Origin: Candidatus Berkelbacteria bacterium
GTDB taxonomy: Bacteria; Patescibacteriota; UBA1384; JACPKC01
NCBI GenBank assembly: GCA_020429585.1
Contig: JAGQLE010000018.1
Span: 1 to 34,969, forward strand
Direction of reading: 5' to 3'
DNA: 34,969 bases
The translations under genes were made by a program, and so were the position numbers. Positions within the stretch are counted from its first letter, which is position 1, and every line of letters begins with the position of its first letter. A model generated the notes under the pieces. That model searched no databases. It saw only the letters and a program-made list of their open reading frames with translations, and was not told the origin of the DNA. Shown here piece after piece: positions 17,935 to 25,454 of the stretch.

Positions 17935-18461
17935 GCACCCTTATTAGCCGCTGGAGATTTTCTCCGTCGTTCTTGAGCCCGGCGTAAGATTGCTTGCTGA
18001 ATTGCCTGTGGGTCAGTCACGCCTTCGATCGATATCTGAGTATTAACTGAAGCGGTTTGAACTACGACTGTCCCCATATTAAGCAAGGTTGAAATTGGTC
18101 CACGAATCTCATAAGTCACGTCTTGAATATTCTCTAGAGGTGCCTCAGCAACCGCTCGATGCCAGATACTTTCTTGGTCAATATCGATTAGCCGCTGATT
18201 AGTTAAAACGTAAGTATCGTAGCGATAGATATACCAACTTACACCGACTACAACCGGCACCACCATTAGCCAACTGGCCACCATTAATGATGTAACCGGA
18301 CTAGCCCCAAAAACCATTAGCGAACCAACCGCCAATAAAGTCAAGAAGGTGATCAGGCTGGCGGCTTTAATAAAAGTAAACGGGTTGCGCCGCCAAACAA
18401 AATGTATTTTCTCATTGTCTCTTAGACCGTCGAAAATTCCTGTATCGATTTCGTTATTCAT
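17931..18461 (-). CDS. PH-domain (bPH2/DUF304) membrane protein
   Basis: The protein has 176 residues. After a short cytoplasmic N-terminus come two hydrophobic segments (~residues 32-50 and 58-77). A bacterial pleckstrin-homology-type domain follows: YDTYVLTNQRLIDIDQESIW, then APLENIQDVTYEIRGPISTL, GTVVVQTAS and ISIEGVTDPQAIQQAI. A basic tail (RRAQERRRK) ends it. Such YdbS/DUF304 proteins sit in the cytoplasmic membrane; their biochemical role is mostly unknown. The ATG overlaps the stop of a 34-codon membrane ORF (ATGA), and it is the last gene of the PAP2-to-PH operon. Confidence 0.88.
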   Translation of the reverse strand: MNNEIDTGIFDGLRDNEKIHFVWRRNPFTFIKAASLITFLTLLAVGSLMVFGASPVTSLMVASWLMVVPVVVGVSWYIYRYDTYVLTNQRLIDIDQESIWHRAVAEAPLENIQDVTYEIRGPISTLLNMGTVVVQTASVNTQISIEGVTDPQAIQQAILRRAQERRRKSPAANKGA

Positions 18462-18562
18462 TGAAACAAGCCGATGCTAGGTAATGAATAAATAATGACC
18501 ATCGACAGAATCATGAAAACAATAAAAGAGATAAAAAAGAATCTAACTAGTTTCTTTTTGAT
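18458..18562 (-). CDS. 34-aa membrane peptide with a probable ATC start
   Basis: Between the WecA-like gene and the PH-domain gene an open frame reads (start)KKKLVRFFFISFIVF, continues with ILSMVIIYS and ends LPSIGLFQ. This is a basic N-terminus followed by one hydrophobic segment. Its stop overlaps the PH-gene ATG (ATGA), and a perfect GAGGAG (18573-18568) lies five bases before the first codon, which is ATC (18562-18560). No ATG, GTG or TTG occurs between the in-frame upstream stop and this codon; the first internal ATG would leave only 18 residues. The 5' end overlaps the WecA-like gene by 20 bases. It is either a gene with a non-canonical start or one whose ATG was lost by mutation or sequencing error. 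Confidence 0.5.
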   Translation of the reverse strand: MKKKLVRFFFISFIVFMILSMVIIYSLPSIGLFQ

Positions 18563-19604
18563 GACGGCTCCTCGCTTTTAATACTAGCATTGATCCCATA
18601 ATAACCATCACAACCACTAAAACGCCAATCGAAATAATCTTACCCCGAGTGCCAGTCGCCAACGCAACTAAGCCAAAGGCACCAGCTAAGGCGTATAAAA
18701 TAATTACTGTTTGACGGACACTAAAACCAGCCTCCAAAAAACGGTGGTGTAAATGCTTTTTATCGGCCTTCATAATTGATTGGCCTGCAAGGGCACGTCT
18801 GGCGATTACCCAAATTGCATCTAAAACCGGAATACCTAAAACTAAAAGAGCGGTCGCGAACTTAGCACCAGAAATAATCGCAAATACACCCATCATAAAA
18901 CCCAAAAACATCGAGCCAGTGTCGCCCAAAAATATCTTGGCGGGGTTCCAATTGTAGGGTAAAAAACCCAGGACTGAACCAGCCAAAATCGCTGCTAGCA
19001 TCGCCGTTGCCGGTTGATCAACAACTGGATCAAGAGCTAAAAAGATAATCGCGATCGAAGCAATTACCGACAGACCGCCGGCCAAGCCGTCCAAGCCATC
19101 GAACCAATTCATAACATTAATCATTAGTAGTAACCACAGAGGAACAATCAAATAGGTCCAGTTACCCAAGGTGATTATTCCACCAAACGGATTGGTTACC
19201 CAAAAAATCTTTACTCCGAAAGCTACTACCAGAAAGGCCGCGGCTATTTGCCATAATAATTTAGAAAGCGGATTTAAATCTCTAACATCATCGTAAACAC
19301 CAACCAACACCAAAATCAGGGCTCCGAGCAAAACACCAAGTAAGTTTAAATCAAAAATTAAAACTCTCTGTTCTACAAATTTCAACGATTCCGGATTAAA
19401 AACCAAAGCGCCCAGGATCACCAAAGCAAAACTAAAAAAAACAACCAAGCCACCTAGTCTAGGCAAAGCATTTTGATGAGTGTCGCGGGATCGGGGAACG
19501 GCCAGGCCAATTTTTTTAGTGACTAAAAATCTTTTCAGTAAAGGCGTAGCAACCAAGCTCAGCCCAAAGGCGATCAAGCCATAAAGCAAGAGCTCAAGAG
19601 TCAT
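18543..19604 (-). CDS. Undecaprenyl-phosphate sugar-1-phosphate transferase (WecA/TagO/MraY family)
   Basis: This 353-residue polytopic enzyme of glycosyltransferase family 4 has about ten to eleven transmembrane segments. Cytoplasmic catalytic motifs are intact: GVYDDVRDLNP (DDxxD), MNWFDGLDGLAGG, KIFLGDTGSMFLGF and the WecA-type HLHHRFLEAGF. The HxHHR loop favours UDP-GlcNAc (WecA/TagO) over MraY, whose loop differs. It would start a cell-surface polysaccharide or teichoic-acid-like chain on undecaprenyl phosphate. It directly abuts ndk and is in an operon with a PAP2 phosphatase that could recycle the lipid carrier. Confidence 0.92.
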   Translation of the reverse strand: MTLELLLYGLIAFGLSLVATPLLKRFLVTKKIGLAVPRSRDTHQNALPRLGGLVVFFSFALVILGALVFNPESLKFVEQRVLIFDLNLLGVLLGALILVLVGVYDDVRDLNPLSKLLWQIAAAFLVVAFGVKIFWVTNPFGGIITLGNWTYLIVPLWLLLMINVMNWFDGLDGLAGGLSVIASIAIIFLALDPVVDQPATAMLAAILAGSVLGFLPYNWNPAKIFLGDTGSMFLGFMMGVFAIISGAKFATALLVLGIPVLDAIWVIARRALAGQSIMKADKKHLHHRFLEAGFSVRQTVIILYALAGAFGLVALATGTRGKIISIGVLVVVMVIMGSMLVLKARSRHQKETS

Positions 19605-20075
19605 TTAAAGCTCATCGGCGGCGTACAAAGCCGTTAGGTCAGCTCGATGGTAATCAAAAAAGTCACTTTCCTTAAAAAAGTTTTTGATTTCTTTTTCGGC
19701 GTTTTCTAAATCTTCGCTAATATGAACTACGTTCTGCTGAATCGACAAGGCAAAGTCACCACGGATCGTACCCGGCAAAGCCTCCGAAGCATCAGTTGAA
19801 CCGGCCATTTGCCGCGCCGCCTGCACAACGTTCTTACCCTCAAGTACAAATGCCAAGGAAGGCGCGCTGGTCATAAACTTAAGCACACCTGGAAAGAATG
19901 GCTTGTCTTTAATGTGGGCATAATGCTCATTTAATAGCTCCTCGGTTAAATGGGTAAACTTAGCCGCGACGATTTTTAAACCCTTGCGCTCAAAACGGTT
20001 TAAGACCTCGCCCATTAAGCCGCGGGTAACTGCGTCGGGCTTTACAATTACTAACGTGCGTTCAACTTTTGACAT
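19605..20075 (-). CDS. ndk: Nucleoside diphosphate kinase
   Basis: The 156-residue enzyme balances NTP and dNTP pools by phosphotransfer through a histidine. RTLVIVKPDAVTRGLMGEVL opens the fold; GSTDASEALPGTIRGDFAL is the signature loop. The active histidine is in NVVHISED, where most bacteria have HGSD, so the residues around it are slightly divergent. The typical length is ~140; the extra residues are at the C-terminus (YHRADLTALYAADEL). An AGGAG sits four to five bases before the ATG. The stop abuts the WecA-like start. Confidence 0.96.
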   Translation of the reverse strand: MSKVERTLVIVKPDAVTRGLMGEVLNRFERKGLKIVAAKFTHLTEELLNEHYAHIKDKPFFPGVLKFMTSAPSLAFVLEGKNVVQAARQMAGSTDASEALPGTIRGDFALSIQQNVVHISEDLENAEKEIKNFFKESDFFDYHRADLTALYAADEL

Positions 20076-20087
20076 ATAACTCCTTTA

Positions 20088-21356
20088 CTAATAGCGCTCT
20101 AGGATAGAACAAAAATCTTCCTCAGTAAACGGACCAATCGCCGCTAAATTCAATCGATCTCCAACAAATAACTCGGTAGCTAAATTTTGAATATCATCCT
20201 TGGTAACCGCTTCGACCTTCTTTTCTAATTCGGCCAAGGTGATTTGATGGCCGTAGTAAAGTTCCTGCTGCGTATAAAACGATGTCACTTCCTGCGAACC
20301 CTCGAGCGTTAAGGCCATCTTACCCTTATAAAATTCCTTGGCGCGTTTTAACTCATCGTTTTCCACCGGTTTAGAGCGGATCAAATCCAGTTGCTCAAGA
20401 ATAATCTTGAGCGCCTCTTTAGCATGAGAATTTCTAACGCCTGTCGCCACCGAAAAAACTCCAGTGTCATGAAAATTCTCATTAGCCGACCGGACATAGT
20501 ATGCTAAGCCCCGTTTTTCTCGAACCTCGATAAAAAGACGCGAACTCATTGAGCCACCTAAAATAATATTTAAGATGTCCAGTACCGGTTGGCGCGAATC
20601 AGTCTCAGGCAAACTTGGCAAGCCAATAGCTAAATGGGTTTGATCTGTCTGCCTTTGCTCAACGACAATCTTAGGCCGACCCTGATTAATCATTACGCCC
20701 GTAAAATTGTGATCAAGTTTGCCCTTTTTGGATCCAAGTAACTTTTTAATCGAACCTAGCCAGTCATATTCGGCCTCATTGCCACCAACTGCCACGATGA
20801 TATTGTCTGGAGTATAAAATTTAGTTTGGTAGTCTTCGAAGTTCTTTTTAGTAAAGGAATTAACGGTTTTTTTATCGCCGGCGATATTCCAACCCATCGG
20901 GACGTCACCGAAAATCGTTGAGAACAACAACTCATAAACATGGCGCTGCGGTAAATCCCGATACATATTAATCTCTTCAACGATGACACCCTTTTCGCGT
21001 TCGATATCCTCGTGGGCATAGCGGGGATGATAAAACATTTCGTGCAAGACATCGAGCGCCAAAGGAAAATGAGTGGCCGCTGCCTCAATATAAAAACCAG
21101 TATACTCTTGACCAGTATAAGCGTTGAAGTTTGCGCCAATGCCATCGAGCGTTTGGGCCAAGATTTGAGGATTAGGATACTTTTCCGTTCCCTTAAATAA
21201 GATGTGCTCTAAAAAATGGGAGATTCCGCTTTCGGCTGGCGTCTCATAACGGGAACCTGCCCCAACCAAGAAAAGCAAAGTCATCGCCTTCGTTTCCGCC
21301 TGAGGAACGGTTAACACTCGCAAGCCATTACTAAAAGTCTCTTTGGTAAATTTCAT
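20088..21356 (-). CDS. M16 family zinc peptidase (processing-peptidase-like)
   Basis: The protein has 422 residues, the size of single-unit bacterial M16B peptidases. The inverted zinc motif is SGISHFLEHILFKGTEKYP (His47, Glu50, His51), with the third ligand Glu127 in EKGVIVEEINMYRD, 76 residues downstream as expected. The second half carries the family RLFIEVREKRGLAYYVRSANE segment. No signal peptide is present, so it is probably cytoplasmic. Its substrate is unknown. A GAGG lies five bases before the ATG, and the gene is seven bases after the COG2426 gene. Confidence 0.94.
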   Translation of the reverse strand: MKFTKETFSNGLRVLTVPQAETKAMTLLFLVGAGSRYETPAESGISHFLEHILFKGTEKYPNPQILAQTLDGIGANFNAYTGQEYTGFYIEAAATHFPLALDVLHEMFYHPRYAHEDIEREKGVIVEEINMYRDLPQRHVYELLFSTIFGDVPMGWNIAGDKKTVNSFTKKNFEDYQTKFYTPDNIIVAVGGNEAEYDWLGSIKKLLGSKKGKLDHNFTGVMINQGRPKIVVEQRQTDQTHLAIGLPSLPETDSRQPVLDILNIILGGSMSSRLFIEVREKRGLAYYVRSANENFHDTGVFSVATGVRNSHAKEALKIILEQLDLIRSKPVENDELKRAKEFYKGKMALTLEGSQEVTSFYTQQELYYGHQITLAELEKKVEAVTKDDIQNLATELFVGDRLNLAAIGPFTEEDFCSILERY

Positions 21357-21363
21357 ATAAACC

Positions 21364-21861
21364 TCAAAAAATAGATACTGCTCCGACGGTTAGTAAGGAT
21401 ACTATAAATCCAGAAATCAACACCCCAATATAAATAAGCGGCATCGCCACCCGTTTTTTTATTCCAAACAAATACGCGGCCACCGAACCGGTCCAGGCTC
21501 CAGTAAAGGGTAGGGGAATCGCTACAAATAACACCAGGGCGATCGCGCCATACTGCTGAATCTTGCTATTGGTTTTTTTGTGGGTTCGCTCAAAAAACCA
21601 ATCAAAAAAATTCTTGACCATTTTTGAACGGATCGACAACCAATGTGAAAGCGGCCCAATCAACCACAATATAAAAAATACTGGCAGCATATTACCCGCG
21701 ACCGACCAAAAGTATGCTGCTAAAATTGGCAACTTAAAAACGGTAATAGCAATTGGCAAAGCGCCACGCAGCTCGCCAAATGGCAAAGCAGCGATCAGGA
21801 GCGTTGCAATCTCTGGCGAAATATTGGCTAAGTACTCTGCAACCGTCTCTGTTAAGCTCAT
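21364..21861 (-). CDS. Small multidrug export-related membrane protein (COG2426)
   Basis: The protein has 165 residues and four to five transmembrane segments. Two re-entrant-type repeats are recognisable: AALPFGELRGALPIAI near the N-terminus and IPLPFTGAWTGSVAAYLFG in the second half. These match the Sm_multidrug_ex family (PF06695), distant relatives of DedA proteins. The transport substrate is not known, and the family name should not be taken as proof of drug export. The start overlaps the PAP2 stop (ATGA). Confidence 0.85.
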   Translation of the reverse strand: MSLTETVAEYLANISPEIATLLIAALPFGELRGALPIAITVFKLPILAAYFWSVAGNMLPVFFILWLIGPLSHWLSIRSKMVKNFFDWFFERTHKKTNSKIQQYGAIALVLFVAIPLPFTGAWTGSVAAYLFGIKKRVAMPLIYIGVLISGFIVSLLTVGAVSIF

Positions 21862-22439
21862 GCCAGTTTCAACAATTTCGCCAGTTTAAGCAAAGGTTTA
21901 TAGAGGTACTTTTTGAGCCAATCTCGTAGCAGCCAAACCAATCCGGCAGCAGTAAGACCAACTACAACGCCGCCCAAGATATCGGTTGGCCAATGGGTAG
22001 CAGTTACAATTCTCGACAAACCAACCAAAACAGAAGTCGCTAAAAGAGCGTGTCCAACCTTTCTCCATCCCAAAAGATAGGCATAAGTCGTAAGGGCTAC
22101 TAGGAAGGCAGTGTGATCGGAGGGAAATGATTGGTCAGGGCGATGAAAAAAGATTTCCTTAACATTAAATCCGGCGGCAGCCGGCCTTGGTCGATAATAA
22201 AAGACTTTGATCAACCTGCTCAAAAGCTGCCAAGCAACAACACCCGAAAAAGTCATCGCTAAAAGCGATTCGCGATAATAAGGCAATTTAGTTTTAACAA
22301 ACCAAGCAATCAGCAATGCAACCGGCACCAAATAAACCAGCCATTCCGACAAAAATCTAAAAATAAAATCTACTGGCGCCGACTGACCGATCAGCGAATT
22401 AAATAAATTAAGGGTTGATTCATCAAACTTAGTAATCAT
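21858..22439 (-). CDS. PAP2-family membrane phosphatase
   Basis: This 193-residue lipid phosphatase probably acts on undecaprenyl pyrophosphate or phosphatidylglycerophosphate. The three PAP2 motifs are complete: KVFYYRPRP, PSDH (PSGH in most relatives) and SRIVTATHWPTD. Five to six transmembrane segments surround them, and the C-terminus is basic. I chose the ATG at 22439 because a TGC-TAGGAT box ends eight bases before it. In-frame ATGs at 22445 and 22472 are alternatives that would add up to 11 residues without family character. It is the first gene of the operon reaching the PH-domain gene and is divergent from the Xer gene. Confidence 0.9.
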   Translation of the reverse strand: MITKFDESTLNLFNSLIGQSAPVDFIFRFLSEWLVYLVPVALLIAWFVKTKLPYYRESLLAMTFSGVVAWQLLSRLIKVFYYRPRPAAAGFNVKEIFFHRPDQSFPSDHTAFLVALTTYAYLLGWRKVGHALLATSVLVGLSRIVTATHWPTDILGGVVVGLTAAGLVWLLRDWLKKYLYKPLLKLAKLLKLA

Positions 22440-22447
22440 ATACATAC

Positions 22448-22494
22448 ATCCTAGCACTCTAACCAAGTCCAAGGCCAGTCTTATTTGCTAAATT
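22448..22494. promoter_or_regulatory. Divergent promoter region between PAP2 and Xer genes
   Basis: On the minus strand TGC-TAGGAT (22456-22448) is an extended -10 ending eight bases before the PAP2 ATG. On the plus strand TGC-TAAATT (22486-22494) is an extended -10 exactly six bases before the Xer ATG at 22501. Neither side shows a clear -35, and the Xer gene has no Shine-Dalgarno, so it looks leaderless. Confidence 0.45.
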
Positions 22495-22500
22495 GTATTT

Positions 22501-23391
22501 ATGAAGTTAAGCATCGCAATCAGAGAATTTTTGGAAGATTGTGAACTGGCCAAGGGCCTGGCCCCAAAAACGATCACTAATTACCAACACTATTTAAATA
22601 GGTTGTTAGAATTTGCCGGTGATATTGATGTCGCACAACTTACAGATAAAATCGTCCGGCAATGGCGTCTCAACCTAAATTCAAGCGGCAAACTCTCGTT
22701 AACGTCGCAAAACTATCACCTTGTTGCCTTAAGAGCGCTCTTGGCTTGGCTAGTGGCTCGCGATATACCCAGCCTACCTCCCAAGAAAATTGATTTACCA
22801 GGCGTCGAACAGCCAGACGTTGTTTTTCTAAACCAACAATCGATCGAAAAACTTCTTGCGGCTCCTGATGCCTCGACTTTAAAGGGCAAACGAGACCGAG
22901 CCATACTTGAGACTCTTTTCTCTACCGGCCTTCGGGTATCAGAGCTAATTTCGCTCAATCGTAAGCAATTCAACGATTCGGACGAACTAAGCATTAAGGG
23001 CAAAGGTGGCAAGCGACGGGTTGTCTTTATTTCCTCTCGGGCCCGCCAAGCAGTCGAAACCTATCTAGGGGCTAGGCACGATACTAACGATGCCCTGTTT
23101 GTACCACTGAGAATCAAAGAGGATGCCGACAACCGCCTCACCCAAAGAAGTATCCAAAGAATTATTTCTGAAACCTCGCGCACAGCTGGCTTGGATGACG
23201 AAATCACCCCTCATACCCTCCGTCATACATTTGCTACAGACCTGCTTCAAGCTGGCGCCGACCTCCGGTCAGTCCAAGCTCTACTTGGCCACTCCTCCGT
23301 CGTCACTACCCAACGCTACACCCACCTTACCGACACTCACCTTAAAGAAGTCCACTCAGCCTTTCATGGAAGGCAGCAGTCCGACAGCTAG
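22501..23391 (+). CDS. XerC/XerD-type tyrosine recombinase
   Basis: This 296-residue recombinase has an N-terminal SAM-like core-binding domain (~1-85, with LAPKTITNYQHYLNRLLEF) and a C-terminal catalytic domain. Catalytic residues are all present: Arg145 (STGLRVSEL), Lys168/Lys171 (GKGGKRR), His238 and Arg241 (HTLRHTFATDLL), His264 (LLGHSS) and Tyr273 (QRYTHL). It probably resolves chromosome dimers at a dif site. I see only one Xer gene in this window and no phage or integron context. The ATG has no Shine-Dalgarno and a -10 box six bases away. Confidence 0.93.
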   Translation: MKLSIAIREFLEDCELAKGLAPKTITNYQHYLNRLLEFAGDIDVAQLTDKIVRQWRLNLNSSGKLSLTSQNYHLVALRALLAWLVARDIPSLPPKKIDLPGVEQPDVVFLNQQSIEKLLAAPDASTLKGKRDRAILETLFSTGLRVSELISLNRKQFNDSDELSIKGKGGKRRVVFISSRARQAVETYLGARHDTNDALFVPLRIKEDADNRLTQRSIQRIISETSRTAGLDDEITPHTLRHTFATDLLQAGADLRSVQALLGHSSVVTTQRYTHLTDTHLKEVHSAFHGRQQSDS

Positions 23392-23460
23392 CTCTTACTT
23401 ACAATTAAACCGATTATCGGATACCCTCGCTTCATCTTTAACAGAAAGGTAAGTATTAAT

Positions 23461-24225
23461 GTGAAGGAAACTACCATCCAGGGCATTGTCTACCCATCCG
23501 AACTCCAACCGACCAAAAGAGACTATGTCTGGAAGAGACACGTAAGCTCTAAGCCCGATGATCCCTGCACTGGTTTGTGTCGGGTTGCCTCTGGCGACAA
23601 AGTCACTAGTTGTTTACGTCAGTTAAAAAGGCAACGCTTTACCAACCCCGACGGTGCCTGTATGGCAGCCCTCAAAATCTATGGCTGGTATTGCGATTGG
23701 TACGGAAAGAACCTTTGCAGCCTTATAACTAAATCGGAATTTGATCTTTTGGTAATCGAAGACGAAGGCTCGATTGTCAGCGGCATCGTTAAGATAATCT
23801 TCCAAAATCGAATTCGTGCCCAGGCAAATATTCTTCTAAAAAGACACGCCTTCCAGGCTACTGCTGAACAACCTGCCCGCTACGAGTACCGAGTCGTCAG
23901 ACCAAGTGTTGGTCCGGACTTCGGCCACGATGATTGCCCACTATTAATTATCGATCCAACCTTGGCCACTGGCGGCTCAATCACGGCTTTTCTTGAGTGG
24001 TTCAAAACTGAATATGGAATTGAGATTGCCCCTAAAAGAATCACCATCTGGACAATTGTCGCTGCCCCGTATGGAGTCAACCGGCTTTGCAACCAGGGCA
24101 TGAGGATTGTCACCGCAGAAATAGCTGACGGTCTCAACAAAAACGGTTTTATTGCCGATTCAAAAGGAGAAGATTGGATTGGTAGTATGGCTGACTTTTT
24201 TAGAAACTGCATTTCACATCGCTAA
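23461..24225 (+). CDS. Divergent uracil-phosphoribosyltransferase-like protein
   Basis: The protein has 254 residues. The C-terminal half carries the Upp signature: LLIIDPTLATGGSI (PRPP loop at 165-172; DPMLATGGS in true Upp), IVAAPYGV, and DGLNKNGFIADSKGEDWIG in the place of Upp's LNxxGYIxPGLGDAGDR. The PGLGDAGD part that contacts uracil is altered, so the base specificity may differ. The N-terminal half is not Upp-like and is cysteine-rich (Cys36, 40, 51, 67, 78, 86), which could form a metal site. The start is GTG; AAAGG lies about eleven bases upstream, which is loose. The PRTase assignment is solid in the C-terminus; the reaction is inferred. Confidence 0.75.
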   Translation: MKETTIQGIVYPSELQPTKRDYVWKRHVSSKPDDPCTGLCRVASGDKVTSCLRQLKRQRFTNPDGACMAALKIYGWYCDWYGKNLCSLITKSEFDLLVIEDEGSIVSGIVKIIFQNRIRAQANILLKRHAFQATAEQPARYEYRVVRPSVGPDFGHDDCPLLIIDPTLATGGSITAFLEWFKTEYGIEIAPKRITIWTIVAAPYGVNRLCNQGMRIVTAEIADGLNKNGFIADSKGEDWIGSMADFFRNCISHR

Positions 24226-24323
24226 TCAAAAGCTCTATATTAAAAGAGCTGGAAGCTGTTCTTTAATAACTTGGCCGAGGTTGTAATAGAGCAATGACAG
24301 ACATCAAACTAAGGAGAAAGCAC

Positions 24324-25136
24324 TTGGCAAATAGTGCTGAATTAAAACTGCAGGTTGGAGACAAAACGGTACGAGTAACCGTGGAAGTCGAGGATGCTAC
24401 AGAGGAAAATGATGGCGCCGAAGTAGTATCTGGGCCCGCAGCAAAAGAAAGTGAGGAAACTGCCATTGCAGAAGAGTCCGAGGCGGACGATGCTGAGGAA
24501 GACAACAACCAAGAAAAGGAAGCTGAATCAGAAGTAGCTTCCGATGACTGCAACGACCAGGACCAAGACAATGACTCAGACGAAAACACCGAACCCGACT
24601 CCACCGACGAGGTAGAAGATGACTCCGAAGCCCAGGTGGCTGAAGACGAGGAATCAGAAGCTGAATCGGATGACTTAGCCGACGAAACGGATGACGAATC
24701 CGAAGAGGAAGTCGGCGACGAAGACGAGGAAGATCTCGATCTCGAGGACGAAGAACTTGAGGACCAAAACGAAGAACCCGAAGAATCGGAAGGCGAGACC
24801 GATTCTGATGATGAAGCCGACGAGGCAGAAGCCGAGCAAGACGAAGAAGTAGAATCTGAAGACGATGAGTCTGAAGAGGAAGCTGAAGAAGATGCTGAGG
24901 CATGCCCCGAAGACGAGGAAGAAGTCGACGACGAACCTGCCGACAAGGTAGTCGAAGACGAAGAAGAGGAGCCCGAAGAGGGCGAGGCAGAGGCTGAGGT
25001 AGAAGAAGCGGAATCTGAGGATGAAACCGAAGAGGAAACTGAAAAAGCCGAGGCGAAAGCCGAAGATGAGCCAGAGCCCGAGCCGGAACCAAAGCCGGCC
25101 AAGGCCAAGAAGAAGAGCGGCGGCAAGAAAAAGTAA
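24324..25136 (+). CDS. Extremely acidic protein with a basic tail
   Basis: The protein has 270 residues from the TTG at 24324, which has AAGGAG seven bases upstream. An ATG at 24294 is in frame, but it lacks a ribosome site and would encode that AAGGAG as part of its codons. Residues 1-~30 look folded (AELKLQVGDKTVRVTVEVED). The next ~220 are almost only Glu, Asp, Ser, Ala and Val, clearly disordered and highly negative. The last ~20 switch to Pro-Glu repeats and a lysine tail (KAKKKSGGKKK). There is no signal peptide, so it is cytoplasmic. I do not recognise a family; a chaperone, nucleic-acid mimic or ion-buffer role would be speculation. A serine-rich frame on the opposite strand is only its shadow. 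Confidence 0.8.
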   Translation: MANSAELKLQVGDKTVRVTVEVEDATEENDGAEVVSGPAAKESEETAIAEESEADDAEEDNNQEKEAESEVASDDCNDQDQDNDSDENTEPDSTDEVEDDSEAQVAEDEESEAESDDLADETDDESEEEVGDEDEEDLDLEDEELEDQNEEPEESEGETDSDDEADEAEAEQDEEVESEDDESEEEAEEDAEACPEDEEEVDDEPADKVVEDEEEEPEEGEAEAEVEEAESEDETEEETEKAEAKAEDEPEPEPEPKPAKAKKKSGGKKK

Positions 25137-25157
25137 AAATTTTTCGAACCAATTAAC

Positions 25158-25191
25158 GAGACCCGTTCGGCCCGGGTCTCATTTCTTTCTT
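25158..25191 (+). terminator. Rho-independent terminator or attenuator after the acidic gene
   Basis: GAGACCCG (25158-25165) pairs with CGGGTCTC (25173-25180), eight base pairs with a TTCGGCC loop, followed by ATTTCTTTCTT. The interrupted T-tract suggests partial read-through into the small basic ORF whose AAGGAGG begins at 25196. Confidence 0.75.
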
Positions 25192-25209
25192 AGGTAAGGA
25201 GGATAAAAT

Positions 25210-25386
25210 TTGCTACTGCCAAACAAACAACTAGCCAGCGAATGGGAATTCGACTCCAGACTCATCAGAAATTCCAAGAAGAGACATAAAAAGAAGATAT
25301 CGAATAAGGGATCGATTTTGTGTCTAGAGACGCTAAGAAAGGCGTCAAAAAGGAAAAATCGACCAGGTCGTATCGAGTCTCTCTAG
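25210..25386 (+). CDS. Small very basic protein, 58 aa
   Basis: A perfect AAGGAGG (25196-25202) is followed seven bases later by TTG (25210) and 58 open codons, ending at TAG (25384-25386) just before a strong terminator. The product begins (M)LLPNKQLASEWEFDSRLIR and is dominated by Lys/Arg (about 17 against 5 acidic; for example NSKKRHKKKISNK and RKASKRKNRPGR). No family is known to me. It lies between two hairpins and directly downstream of the highly acidic gene, so the pair would be oppositely charged. Evidence for coding is the ribosome site, the open frame and the flanking terminators; without homologues it stays a prediction. Confidence 0.5.
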   Translation: MLLPNKQLASEWEFDSRLIRNSKKRHKKKISNKGSILCLETLRKASKRKNRPGRIESL

Positions 25387-25401
25387 TCAACCACACAAGA
25401 T

Positions 25402-25428
25402 AAGGAACTTTTAACAGTTCCTTTTTTT
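25402..25428 (+). terminator. Rho-independent terminator after the basic ORF
   Basis: AAGGAACT (25402-25409) pairs with AGTTCCTT (25416-25423), eight pairs with a TTTAAC loop and a run of seven T. It isolates the basic ORF from the ychF promoter that follows. Confidence 0.85.
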
Positions 25429-25440
25429 CTTTTTTAACCC

Positions 25441-25446
25441 TATAAT
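25441..25446 (+). promoter_or_regulatory. Consensus -10 for ychF, leaderless type
   Basis: A perfect TATAAT lies eight bases before the ychF ATG (25455). The intervening CACCCATT has no Shine-Dalgarno. The upstream region is the T-rich tail of the previous terminator and gives no convincing -35. The mRNA should have a leader of one or two bases at most. Confidence 0.6.
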
Positions 25447-25454
25447 CACCCATT

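Noticed and set aside
24294-24323. ATG start for the acidic protein
   Set aside because: It has no Shine-Dalgarno, whereas TTG 24324 has AAGGAG at an ideal distance.
24263-25126. Long serine-rich frame on the minus strand opposite the acidic gene
   Set aside because: It is the antisense of Glu/Asp codons; it has no ribosome site and its composition follows directly from the acidic gene.
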